Source of the DNA: Eutreptiella sp. 'Long Island Sound 2002'
Lineage: Eukaryota > Euglenozoa > Euglenophyceae > Eutreptiales > Eutreptiaceae
DNA: 64,000 nt
Assembly (NCBI GenBank): GCA_964036045.1
Contig: OZ038380.1
Coordinates: forward strand, 184,838,108 to 184,902,107
Direction of reading: 5' to 3'
The position numbers and the translations under genes were made by a program. The notes beneath the pieces are model-generated. The model made no database searches. It was not told the origin of the DNA and saw nothing but the letters and a program-made list of their open reading frames with translations. Below are positions 54,096 to 64,000 of the stretch, in pieces. Position 1 is the stretch's first letter, and the number at the start of each line of letters is the position of its first letter.

Positions 54096-56847
54096 TGGTA
54101 GCAGAGGAAATCATGACTCTGCTTCTGGAATCTCCACTGATACTCTGAGATCGTCGGACTTTAGTGGGGCTATTACTTGTTCTGGGTCACTGCGTGTTCC
54201 CCCTGAGGTTACATTCGTAGCATCTCCCCAGCGAACCGAAGATCAACCATCAGAGTGCCCTTACTGTGGCCATAGGCATTGGCCTGGAGTTCATACTTGT
54301 GCTGATTGTTGTGTGAACGCCCCAACCAACCTTAAACCCGGTCGAGAATCTCCCTCCTCGAGTAAATCTGGTTCCTCCTCTCACGCTTTGCCTGATCTGG
54401 AAGACAGCAGCAGCGAAGGAGAGCAGTCTGATACTGGAATTAGTGGTGATCACTGGGAAAACCACTTCCAGCAGATCTGGAATGAGGAATTCCTGCACAG
54501 GCAGAATTGGCTGCTGGCGGAGGCGGGCTATCGTGGCCGCCTGAGGGACTGGTTCAGGGCGTCGTGCCAGTTCCTCAGGGACAGCGGCCGGTCGAGATTC
54601 GACGCCCAACTGCAGGAGCAAGAGGACTGGGAGGAGCTGATGGACCAGTTCGACCACCAGGCCGCCGTGATGGTGCAGATCGCCATCATTGCCGAGGAGA
54701 GACGCCAGAATGTGCATCCGCACGCTGGTCCGTCGGGCGTCTGGGGTCGGAACGACGACGAGGTCGACGGGATGAGGTGTGATTCGACACATTCTCACCT
54801 CTCCAGGGAGCAACTGTCCAAGCTTCCTGACTCCAACTCCAGTGTTGACAGCTGGGTTGATGAAGTCAGAAGCAAAGGAAAAGGGACGAGATGCCCTTCC
54901 TGTGGCGAGTGCGCCAAGGACTGCTCCTGTCGAAGACAGATTTCGTCGCTGGAGAACAGGGTGAAGGAGCTGAAGAAGGCCGCCAAGGAGAAAAAGAGGG
55001 ATGATGACAGCAAGTGGAAGGAGATGGAACAGAAGTTGGAGAAGCTTACAGATCTGGTACAAGATCTGAGCACTACTGGGCTCACTGGACCAGCGCCTAC
55101 GATGGCAAGCCACCCAGCACCTACCTCCTCAGCTGCACCCACATCCACGCCTTACGGCGTTCCACATTCTCCAGCACCCCCAGCTTTTACTGGCCACCAT
55201 CCAGCTTTTACTGGAAATTCTGGTATCCCCCCTACTGGATTTGGAAGTCCTATTGGGTTGAATCTGGGTACCGAAGGAGGAGAATCTTCGTCGCATGGGT
55301 CTATACTGTCTGTTGGTACTGTCGAAGATATTGATGGAGAAGCAAGGACCACCGTGAAGGAGCGATCAATGGCCTTGAAGAAGAAGGACCGGCGGCAGAA
55401 AGAAAATGAGGCCAAGATCAAAGAAAAGCAGAAGAAATTGAAGGAGATGAGGCTGCATCAAGCACCGCAGACGCCGTTCGTGCAGCCTACTGTGGACCAG
55501 GCGTTGCTGGCGGCCGCAATTGCGCAGGCACAGGCAATGGGAGGCGCCGCAGTCAACCCAGTGTTCGTCAATCCGGTCGGCACAGCCACAAATTTCAACC
55601 TGAACCACTTGCTGAATCCCTTGCACATGAGGCTTCGAGGATCAGTAATGAAGCAGCCGAAGTTCTCAGGGCACCCAAATTACTGGGCGTCCTTCGAGTG
55701 GCAGTTCATGGTGTGGCTGCAGACGGAAAGCTGGACAAGGAACTCTGGATCCTTGGGTTGATGGACTGCTTGACTGGCAAGCTCAGGGAAAGTACCTACA
55801 ATCTTTATGTCGAAAGACAAAATCAAGGGAATCCCCTGACTTATGAGGAGCTGTACAGAAGTCTCAAGAAGAAAGGCTCTCGACTTCCTGAAGATCATTA
55901 CAGAAACCGTCTGGAGAACTTCAGGGCGATCAAGAAACTGTTTCTGGAAGAAATTCAAATTGCAAGGCAAGATTGGGAGTTTTTGGTGCAAGAGGCGGAG
56001 AACTCTGGAGAAGGACTTTCTGAAGGCGAAATGAAGAAGATCCTCCTGAGCAAGCTCACGCCGGAGACCAAGCAGAAGATCAGGGACTCTCAGGTGGACC
56101 AAAAAGTCCTGGGCAACTGGGTTGAAGTCCGAGGATTACCAGAAACTATGGGAAAAATGGCTGTTCGTGAGTTGCTACACTCTATCAGTGCTACTGGATT
56201 GAAGGAAATCACTATTCGTGAGGGCAGATGGAGAGTTGGTTTCCACGATTCTGAACAGTGGGAGTTTTTCTGCAGCATGGTGGATGGAAAAGTGAAGTAT
56301 AAGGGGACAGTTTTGAAGGTACGACCGTGGATCTTCTCGTATGGAGTCGAGCAGATCTGGGACCAACTTGAAAAGTATGCAAACTTAGAACGCCAGAAGT
56401 CCCAGGATGCACATGGCTTCTGAGGCAAGGTCAACGCCGTTGGTGAGAAGGGATGCTCTGTGTGCATTGCCCTTGGAAAAGAAGGTCGAGCGGCGACTCA
56501 CACGACCGCAGATCACAGATGGACGCCCTCAGATCTCAAGACAATTCAGTCCAAAATGGATGGAAAGGGAAATTCTCCCAAAAATCCCCAGCAGGATGGA
56601 GCACGAGATGCTGACCAGCATGGAAGGGGAAAGGGTAAAGGGCAGTCCAAAGGGAAGAACAGAGACTGGACACCAAAAGCTTACTCGCAGCAAGGCGGAG
56701 ATCCAAGCGACTCAAGATGGACCGATGCTGGTGGAAAAAATGGTGGAAAATCTGGCCAAAAAGGTGGAAATGGCAAGGGAAAGTCCGGGAATCAAGATGA
56801 TTCCAAGGTGAATGGCAACCCCCTGTACGCGGAGACGCCAGCGAACA
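54082..56847 (+). pseudogene. E4 gag with RRM-like segment; one frameshift and one TGA
   Basis: Block one runs in frame 1 to 55758: Cys pairs CPYCGHRHWPGVHTCADC, acidic and Trp-rich parts, CPSCGECAKDCSC, a coiled coil (RQISSLENRVKELKKAAKEKK), a Pro/Ala linker and the capsid start QPKFSGHPNYWASFEWQF. Near 55,735 the reading moves to frame 0 and goes on through the capsid (LDKELWILGLMDCLTGKL). WVEVRGLPETMGKMAVRELL...GRWRVGFHDSEQWEFF...KGTVLKVRPW looks like an RNA-recognition motif. TGA at 56421 follows, then a Gly/Lys-rich tail to 56849. The first codons overlap the PBS; the true start is uncertain. Confidence 0.65.
54096..54107 (+). promoter_or_regulatory. E4 primer-binding site (initiator tRNA-Met type)
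   Basis: TGGTAGCAGAGG, the same 12-mer as in E2. Confidence 0.75.
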
Positions 56848-56849
56848 AG

Positions 56850-59800
56850 GTAGGTAGGTAGGTAGGTGCACTCGGTCGTGGAGAGGCGCCCCATGGTTCC
56901 CCCTGGCGTCGCCCCTGTGACGAACAGGAAGAGGCTTCGCGCGCGAAGAGGGGAGGCGGCTTACTTCCCGCTAGACCTGACTGTTGGCCCCCAACAAAGC
57001 GGCCCCGGGCTACGCCGGGAGGGCTGATCGCCGCCAGCGTGACATGCTTGTCTCGCCGGGAGGGTGTGCCCCCGTGCTTGCGCACGTCCCCTCCTTTGGG
57101 CGGAACCCTAGGGGTTCACCGGACTTCCTGGCGTATCCCGTTCCCAAGGCGTGCATGCACGTTCCTGGTACTAGGGTTCCGAGGCGCTTGGGTGTCGCAC
57201 GCTCCGCCTCGAGTCCCAAAGCAGCGCAGGCCTTAGGATGCAGCCTTACCCCCGGGCTCCGGATCTCGTTTGGCCGGGTCACCTGCATGGCACGGGCTGC
57301 CTCAGTGCCCGGGCTGTGGGCACTGGGTTTCCTACTGTTGTGTGGTGTTTGTGTTTGGGTCCGGTTGGCGGTTGGGTGCGGGTTTTGTTAACCCCGTCTG
57401 TCCTGGCTGGGGTTTAGGGTGGGTGTTTTTGGGCTCGATTTGTGGTGTTGTCCCCCTAGTGTCGGCTATTTGTGGTGTTCGTGGTTGGGCTTCGGTTTCG
57501 TCTGCTTTTGGGACGTGTGTGGTTTCGTGGGCGCCCCGCTTGCCCCCCGCCGTTTCCGGTTCCGGCGCGCGGTGTGGGCGTGTGTGCCGGGCCCGGGTCT
57601 CGCCTGTGCCCAGTCCGTCTTGGCTGGGTTGTCGGGGTGTGTTTTTTTTTTTTTTTTGCTTTGGTTTTTTCTTTTCTTTTTTTGTTTTTTTTTTTCTGGG
57701 CTTTGTGGTCCCTGTCCCTCCATCCCCTTTCTTTCGGGCTGGGCTGGTGGCTCTCTTTTTTTTTTTTTTTTTTCTGTCCCTTTTCCCCGTGGTCCGCTGT
57801 TACTGGCTTGGTGTTGCCGGTTTTGGGTGGGTGGTTCGCCTGTGCCTCTGCGGGGGTCCCCCCCCTTTTTTTTTTTTTTTTTTTTTCCTGGGGGGGGGGC
57901 CTGGCCGCCTGTGGTGGTGTTGGCGGGTGGTTGGGCGGCTGTGGGCTGTTTTCGTGCCTTTTCCCCTTCCCCCCTCCTTTTTTTTTTTTGGGGGGGGGGG
58001 GCTTGCCTGTTCCTCCCTCTGCCTTCCCTGGGCTGGCGCACGCACTGGCCTGTATTCAGTGTTGTCTTCCGGGCTGCTGTTTTCAGTTGCGTTCTGTGTG
58101 GCCATGTTCCGGCCCCATGGGTCGGGTGGGCTCTGTACACTGTGGGCTCGGCGCCCCTTCTTGCTGGGTTAGGTCCTGGCTCTGCCGGCTGGGCGGCTGC
58201 GCCAGGCGGCTGCTTGTGGTTTTGGGTTAGGGGGCTGGGGTTGCTCGTGTCCTTACCCCTCCGCGGTGCCGGCTGTAATCTTCTGGGTGGTCCGTCACCG
58301 TTGTCGCCTGGCGCGCTGTGGTCCCGTGTGTGGCCTGTGGTGCCGGTGTGTGGCGTGGTGGCGCGGCGCCTTCCCGGGTGTGCGGTGGCTGGCTTCGGTT
58401 AGTCCCTCAGGTTAGCGTCAGTTGTGTCGTGTTGTGCCGCTCTGTGCCGCGTCGCGTCGCGTCGTGCTGTGGTGCGTTGCTCTGTGGCGCGCTGTGGTGC
58501 GGTGTGCCGTGGTCTCGCGTGGTGCCGCGGTGGGTCAGTGGAGGTCAGCCTGGCCTGTGTGGGTCGGTTAGGTCTTCGGGAAATTCTGCTGAATGATCAC
58601 GGTGTCCTCGGGGCGTGCACACTGACTCTCACCCATGGACTCAATCTTCACCGGGCCTCGCAGACAGGCAGGTGTACTCGGGGTGTAGGAAAAGCGTTCC
58701 TTCTCCAAGGCAGACAAACAGACATCAGGAGTCGGACGGTGGAGGTGGCTTCCGAACGCTGTTTGAGTGGCGAATGGCTTTCACTGCAGCTCGGCTGCGC
58801 TGGCAGGGTCCGGGTCGGTGCCGCCGGCAGGGATGAGCTCACACTGTAGGGTCAGGGGGATGTCCATATCTCCGGTGCTGGACTGCTGGGGTCCGGGGCA
58901 TCGGTAGTATTCTTGGTACTTCCAGTCTTCACGGCGCTCGGAGATGGCGTTGAAGGGGGGCACCGTCCAGCAGCACCAAAGCCTTCGCGATCGATCACAG
59001 CGTTTCGCTTCCCCTTGCGATGCTCGATATTCATCATGGACGGGATCGGTGCGCCGCCGCAGTGCCATTCCTCCACTGGACGCAACAGGTTGGTGACGGA
59101 CGCCCTCACGGACGTGAGACCAGCCGAGATCAAGCCCCCGTAGCAATACTCTGCGTCAAACCGCGACGGTAGCGCAGCCCGGCCCTTATAGCCCATGGTG
59201 TGGTCGCGTGACGGTCCGTGGGTTTGCCCTCCCTGGGGGCCTGTGCCTTGGTCTCGTGTCCTCTGGGGGTGTCGGTCCGTAGTCGTGGGTGCCGCGGCCG
59301 TGCTTTCGTCCTCTTCCGGTGCCTGTGAGTTGGCCTTCGTGGTGGTCGGGGTCGTAGGCTGGCGGTGAGGGCATGGTGGTGTGCCGTGCGGCGGTGTTCC
59401 CTGCGGCCTCCTCTGTGGGTGTGGTCCGTTCTCCCCGTGTAGGTGTGCCCTCCGTTCTCCGTGTGGTTTCCGGTGGCCGGTGGGCGTGCGCTGGTGTGAT
59501 CCGCATGGCGTCCGATGTTTGCTTCGGTGGTGTGTGTTGGGGTGTTTGGTGGGGGTGGGGCGGCGCTGGTCTCCCCGTCGGTGTGGGTCGTGGCAGCTGT
59601 CGTGGTGCCCTTTTCCTCCGTGTCTTGGTCCCCGTTCCCGTTCCTTCCTGGTTCTTGGGTGGTGTCCTGACCCCATGTGGTGTCGCTTCCGGCGCCCTGT
59701 CCCTGCGTGTGCCTGCCCTCACTTGGGGCCCTTCCGTGCCCTCTTGCCTGTGTGGTCCTTGGTGTCCCTTGCCCTTCCCTTGCCCTTGTCCTGCCCCTTC

Positions 59801-62420
59801 CTGGTGTGGTGGTGGTGGGAGGGGCGGGGTGGGGAGGGGGCGCCGGTGGCCCAGGCTTGGGGGTGGGTGGCCTGGAGCCACCGGCGGAGGGCTTGGGGGG
59901 TGTAGGGGGGGCGGAGGCCCTGGACCGCATCGCGGAGGAGGGCCTCCCATGCCGCTTGCGGCATGATGGCCTCCGGGGCGGCCTCATTGGGGTTTGCGGG
60001 GGTGCGGGTGCGCACCTCCTCGAAGGTATGCACCGTGTGCACCCCTCTGTGCCTTCCCGCTCCCCCGGCCCATTTCACCCAGCGGCGGAGCTCCTGCAGA
60101 GCGGAGGGAGACCACCAGGCGAGGTAGGCGGGGGCCCGGGGGGGGGAGGGGTCCGTGCCTGGGGTCCTGGAGCGGCGGGGGGAAGATGTGGACCTGCGGT
60201 GGTGGCGGGGGTGGCGGTGCCTGGGGGAGCGGGAGCGGCGGCGGCGGGGGCTGGGGGTGGAGGACGGGTACGGGCGGAGGGGGGGGCGGGAGGGGGAGGT
60301 GGACATGGGGCGGCGGTGGCGCGCTCGGTGGCGTCCGGGGGAGCGGGAGTGGTGGTGGCGGGGGCTGGGGGTGGTGGATGGGTACGGGTGGCGGGGGGAA
60401 CGGGGAGCCCGGCGGGGCGTGTGGGGGGAGGGGGAGGTGGACGTGGGGCGGCGGTGGCGTGCCTGGCTGCGTCGGGGGGAGCGGGAGTGGTGGTGGCGGG
60501 GGCTGGGTGGCCGGTGGGGGGAGGGGGAGGGGGACATGGGGCGGCGGTGGCGCTCGTGGTGGTGCCCGGGGGAGCGGGAGCGACGGGAGCGGGGTCCCTG
60601 GGGGTCGTGGTGGTACCTGGGGGAGCGGGAGCGGCGCGAGTGGGTGGTTGAGGCGCGGTGGGAGTGTGGGCGCCGTGGGCGAGTGTGCCGTGCGGGGGGG
60701 GAGCGGGAGCGCCGCCGCTTGCGGGACCGGTCCTCGTCGCTCGAGTCGGGCCAGTCCGGAAGCATCGGCGGCCTCTGGGGGGGCTCGCGCGGCGCCGCTT
60801 GGGGGGGGAGGTCCCCCGTCGTCCTTGGGGCCCCTTCGGCCATCGGATGGTGGCCGGGGGGGTACGGGGCGTCACGCGGTGCTGGTTGGGGGGGGAGATC
60901 CCCCGTCGTCCATGGGGCCCCCTCGGCCATCGGATGGTGGCCGCGGGGGTACGGCTGGTACGGGGGTGGTGGCTGGTACGGGGGGGGTGGGTATGCGGGC
61001 GGGGCGTTCGGCGGCTGCCATCCCGTCCGCTGGTGCTGTTGGTGTACGGGGGGTTGTGGCCCGGTGGGGTAGGGCGGTGGGCAGTGGTAGTGGTGGGGGT
61101 GGTGTTGGTAGTGGTGGTGGTGGGGCCGCTGGTGGTGGTGGTGTGTGTAGTGGTGGGGTTGGTGTTGCGGGTATGGCCCATGGAGTCCTTGTGGGTTTTC
61201 CGGTCCCCCTTGTGGGGGTGGGGGGTTGGGCATCGTGGGCAGTCCCCGGGGCTGCACTATGTGGTGGGCATGGAGGAAGGGTTGGGGGCCGGGCTTGACG
61301 GTGACGATGGTTGAGGGGTCCCACGTCCCTGGGTCGGTTTGGCCGGCGGTGGTGGTGGTTTGTGGGGGATGGATGACGGGGCGCTTGATGACGGGGATTT
61401 TGACGAGGGTTTGGAGGGGGTCGTGCTGGGTGGCCGTCTCCGCGGTGGTGGTGGGTGCCGGCGGGAGGGGGGCGCGGGTCGTGGTGGGTGGGGGGTCCTG
61501 GCTTGGGCGAGGGCCTGGGCGGGGGTGGTATCGGGTGGCTTTGTGTCGTTGCGTATGCGGTGTTGTGTGTGGTCGCGTGGGCGCCGGCTTGGGTTTGGGG
61601 TTGGGTTTGGGGTTGGGGTCCGGTTTGGGTTTGGGGTCGGGTTTGGGGTTGGGGTCCGGTTCCAGGTTGAGGAGTACCTCTGTCCGGAGGTGTGAGGGCG
61701 TCGATGCCGGGTCGGGGGTCGTCCCGGTGGGTTGCCGGGGTGCCTGAGTCGCCTGTGTGGGGGTTGGGGGGTTGGTGCGTGCGGCCGCGGCTTTGGCTTT
61801 CGCCGTGGCCTTGAGGATGAGTTTGGCGGGGAGGGGGGGGTCGGAGGATGAGGTGGAGGAGGTGGACGAGGCCGAGGACGAGGAGGAGGTGGTGGACGCG
61901 GGTTGGGCTGTGATGCGGGCGGGCTTGCGGGCGGCGGCTTCTGCCGCGGCCACGGCGGGGAGGATGGAGGGCATGTCCCCGGGTTGTAGGTTGGGGGCGG
62001 GCGGCTGGGGGGGCCCGGTCGTGACCTGGCGGCCCGGCGGGCCGATCTGGTCGGCTGCGGCGGGGGAGGGAGGCGCGCGGCTGCGGCCTTCTCTTTCTGG
62101 GCTCGGCTGGGCCCGGGTCCTGCAATGTGCGAGGTCGTGTGGGTTTGTGTCAGCGGGGGGGAACAGTTCGCGTGGGCTGCATTCAGGGGCCGGGGGGGTG
62201 GGCCTGGGTCCTCTGGGGTGTGTGTGGGGGGCGTGGGCGGGCCACTGGGTGGGGTGGGCGTGCCGCGGGGCTTGGGGCTCCCCTTGGCGGGTGTGTGTGG
62301 GTTGTCGAGTGTGGGGGGCGGTGAAGGGTGGCCGGTGGGTGGGTGTGTGGCGGGCGTGTGCTGGTGTTCGGGCGGGTGGGGGAGGCCCGTGTCGCGGGGC
62401 CCGGGGGTGCGCGCGATACT
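56850..62420. other. GC-rich low-complexity interruption of E4 gag
   Basis: Begins with (GTAG)n at 56850-56868 right after AACAAG. It continues with GC-rich DNA, T and G homopolymer runs (57,641-57,670, 57,756-57,775, 57,868-57,900, 57,977-58,000) and many G-rich tracts. E4 gag resumes near GGTCGAGGCAAGGGC at about 62,422. No clear target-site duplication. It could be a 3'-tailed retroposon on the minus strand, since (CTAC)n would be its tail, or a very long intron, since AAG|GTAGGT is a good donor. I cannot decide. Confidence 0.45.
59719..62420 (-). CDS. Arg/Ser/Pro-rich ORF of unknown function in the GC-rich block
   Basis: A long open frame read on the minus strand, ending at TGA at 59719. 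The open frame extends upstream into E4 sequence, but only the part within the GC-rich block is credible. It is Pro/His/Thr-rich, then has repeated PYPPGHHPMAEGAP blocks, then an RS-like domain with many RSRSP units, and a C-terminal more globular part (LAWWSPSALQELRRWVKWAGG, then AWEALLRDAVQGLRPPYTPQALRRWLQ) and a basic end. Strand-specific GC bias can open frames by chance. The non-repetitive C-terminal part is the best sign of coding. No RT or nuclease accompanies it. Confidence 0.35.
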
Positions 62421-62633
62421 GGAGGTCGAGGCAAGGGCAGATCCAACGAATTGAACCCCAATTCCAACACCTCCAACAACAAAGGCCAAGGAGGTAAGAA
62501 ACGTGGTGGTGGAAAATCATTTGGTGGTCGTGGACGTGGAAAAGGAGTGAATGCTGTCGAAGCAGGAGAAGAATGGGTTGACGAAGGACAAGTACAGGAC
62601 GTACAGCCGAACGAAGAAGAAGAATGGCAATAG
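62421..62633 (+). CDS. E4 gag end, Gly/Arg/Lys-rich, closing with TAG
   Basis: Frame 0 reads RSNELNPNSNTSNN, a KRGGGKSFGGRGRGKG RGG-like patch and an acidic NEEEEWQ end, then TAG at 62631. The same frame continues after the TAG into protease without another stop. The tail lies in the same frame as the gag block left of the GC-rich interruption. Confidence 0.55.
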   Translation, partial: GGRGKGRSNELNPNSNTSNNKGQGGKKRGGGKSFGGRGRGKGVNAVEAGEEWVDEGQVQDVQPNEEEEWQ

Positions 62634-64000
62634 GGAAGCCAACTTGACCCAAATCCCAACACTGGGGTTGAGTGGCAGGAGACAAAACCCATCAGGGTAG
62701 TTGGGGCGGTGGATGGACGCTGCTGGGACCGGTTGGCGCGCTCCTCCGGCCTCCTTTACCCTGCCTGGGTCCTCAGCGCTGTCCGGCGAGGCAAGCAGCG
62801 CCAGTTTGTCTGCTGGATCCAGGTCAGATCGACGGATGGTAAGGTTAAACTTGCCAGATGTCTGATTGACAATGGTTCAGAGGTCAATCTGGTGAGGAAA
62901 GGCTTTCTGCAGGAGGATGAGACGAAGATGTCCTCGACACCAGTCCAGCTGGAGGGAGTCAGCGGACATCGCCTTGACGGTCGCGACACAGAAGCAGAAT
63001 TGGCGGTCAGATTGGTGAAACAATCTGTGTGGAGCGTGGAAGAGACGGTCACGGAGGAATGGTTTCGTGGAAAATTCTATGAAGCCAGTATAAAGTATGA
63101 TTTATTCTTGGGTCAACCTTGGCTTCACGCTCACCGTGTGTCGCCCATGGGACACAGGACATGCTTCCTCCAGGATCCGTCGACCAGCGACCCGTCTGAC
63201 CTGTATTATCTGCACCCATATACCAAGAGTATCCACCAATTCAAGGAGAGAAACAAGCTGCATTTTCAGCAAGATGGGCAGGAATGGACAAGGAATCAAG
63301 AAGATTTCGACGAAGGAAAGGTGGATTCGTTGAACAGCAAGAAGTGGAAGTCAGTTTGCTATCGAGTGGTCGACAAATGGCGGGACATTCTGGTGGATTA
63401 TTTCGAAAAGAACCACAATTTTCGTCCTGAAGTTGATGCTTTTGCAAACAAAAAGAATAAAAGATTTCCGAAGTTCTACGACGATGCCTGGAGTGAGGAC
63501 TGGTGTGAACCTCTCTGGATCAATCCCTCCTTCGACGTTTTTCCTCGTGTAGTGCAGAAGCTGAAGCAATCCGGCGCGAAGGCGATTTTAATTGTCCCTA
63601 ATTGGCCAAGACAAGAGTGGTTCAAGGAGATTATGGACATTTCAATCGACATTGTCGAGCTACCTCACAAGGGAGTGAAGCTGTATTGTGAAGACAATGG
63701 CAAGCCTTTGCCACAGCGTTCGTGGAGCACGTTGGCGTGCTTAGTTGACGGGAATCGGGGAGATTATTGGCAAGATGGCAGTGAAATGGGAACAGAAGAG
63801 GTCATATCCAATTCCTCAAGAATCGACGAAATTGAGGTGGATGAAGACGATCGAGAGCGGAATCCCGACGTATCGTCGCGGAAGGAGGGAAGGACAATCG
63901 GCGTCCCTCAAGAGAACGCCTCCATCCATTACAATTCGTCCCCATCAGACAAGAATCAAGCCAAAAAAGTCAAGATTTCAAGCAAGAATGAAGACAAATC
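62634..64000 (+). CDS. E4 pol start: retropepsin and FA..NP domain (partial)
   Basis: Open from the gag TAG to the window edge in frame 0. The protease has CLIDNGSEVNLV (near 62,859) with DNGS as the active-site triad and YDLFLGQPWL as the C-terminal hydrophobic-Gly motif. Further on, EVDAFANKKNKRFPKFY, WINPSFDVFPRVVQKL and LIVPNWPRQEWF (63,430-63,640) match the domain between protease and RT in E1/E2. An acidic, Ser-rich linker follows. RT should begin beyond 64,000. There is no ATG at the start, consistent with expression by read-through. Confidence 0.75.

Larger units (their letters stand above)
54096..64000 (+). mobile_element. E4: LTR retrotransposon, 5' part, continues beyond the window
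   Basis: PBS, gag, then (after a 5.6-kb GC-rich interruption) the end of gag, protease and an FA..NP domain, all on the plus strand. RT lies past the right edge. It is related to E1/E2 by sharing the protease-adjacent domain, but its gag is different. Confidence 0.7.

Noticed and set aside
57270-61750. Many long plus-strand ORFs rich in Gly, Phe, Trp, Val and Ala
   Set aside because: They come from G-rich and T-rich low-complexity DNA where stops are rare, have no recognisable motif and contradict the better minus-strand frame.

Overview
The window looks like nuclear DNA of a eukaryotic microbe with a repeat-laden genome, most likely an alga or protist. I lean towards a dinoflagellate-like organism, from memory of similar pol domains, but the sequence does not prove it. 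There is no rRNA gene, no CRISPR array, no bacterial operon and no confident housekeeping gene. Almost everything from 3.9 to 64 kb is retrotransposon, and insertions inside insertions explain most of the layout.

Left edge (1-3.9 kb): the 3' part of an unrecognised multi-exon gene with Gln-rich, Lys/Glu-rich and Ala/Pro/Glu-rich segments. Three short phase-0 introns are filled with a GCGCGTGCTA-like motif at about two-helical-turn spacing, and the motif continues past the stop codon.

Penelope-like element (PLE): a 5'-truncated tail copy (about 3919-4680) lies head-to-tail with a full copy that starts at 4681. The full copy has a zinc-knuckle ORF1 (4856-6310) and an ORF2 with a GIY-YIG nuclease domain (6334-9495). 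At 9497 the ORF2 is cut by a 41.2-kb insertion. It resumes in the same reading frame at 50683, where the reverse transcriptase core lies, and the element ends near 52008.

Nested insertion (9498-50682): E1 is a Ty3-type chromovirus on the minus strand with 787-bp LTRs. Its 5' LTR was hit twice. E3 (22478-32567, plus strand, 300-bp LTRs, 4-bp TSD) and E2 (33052-50419, plus strand, 798-bp LTRs, 5-bp TSD) both sit inside it. The three pieces of that LTR (49 + 480 + 258 bp) sum to exactly the 787 bp of the intact E1 LTR. The order of events is PLE, then E1, then E2 and E3. E1 is the most decayed: frameshifts, stops, two repeat insertions and a mutated RT active site. E2 has an intact 1633-codon pol, but its gag is damaged and a 6.2-kb insertion with two unknown minus-strand genes lies between gag and pol. 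E3 is close to intact, strikingly rich in TCGA, and carries a long extra ORF downstream of integrase.

Right end (52-64 kb): about 2 kb of non-coding DNA, then a fourth LTR element, E4, that runs off the window. Only its 5' LTR end, PBS, gag (with an RRM-like segment) and the start of pol are present. Its gag is split by about 5.6 kb of GC-rich low-complexity DNA that carries an Arg/Ser/Pro-rich minus-strand ORF.
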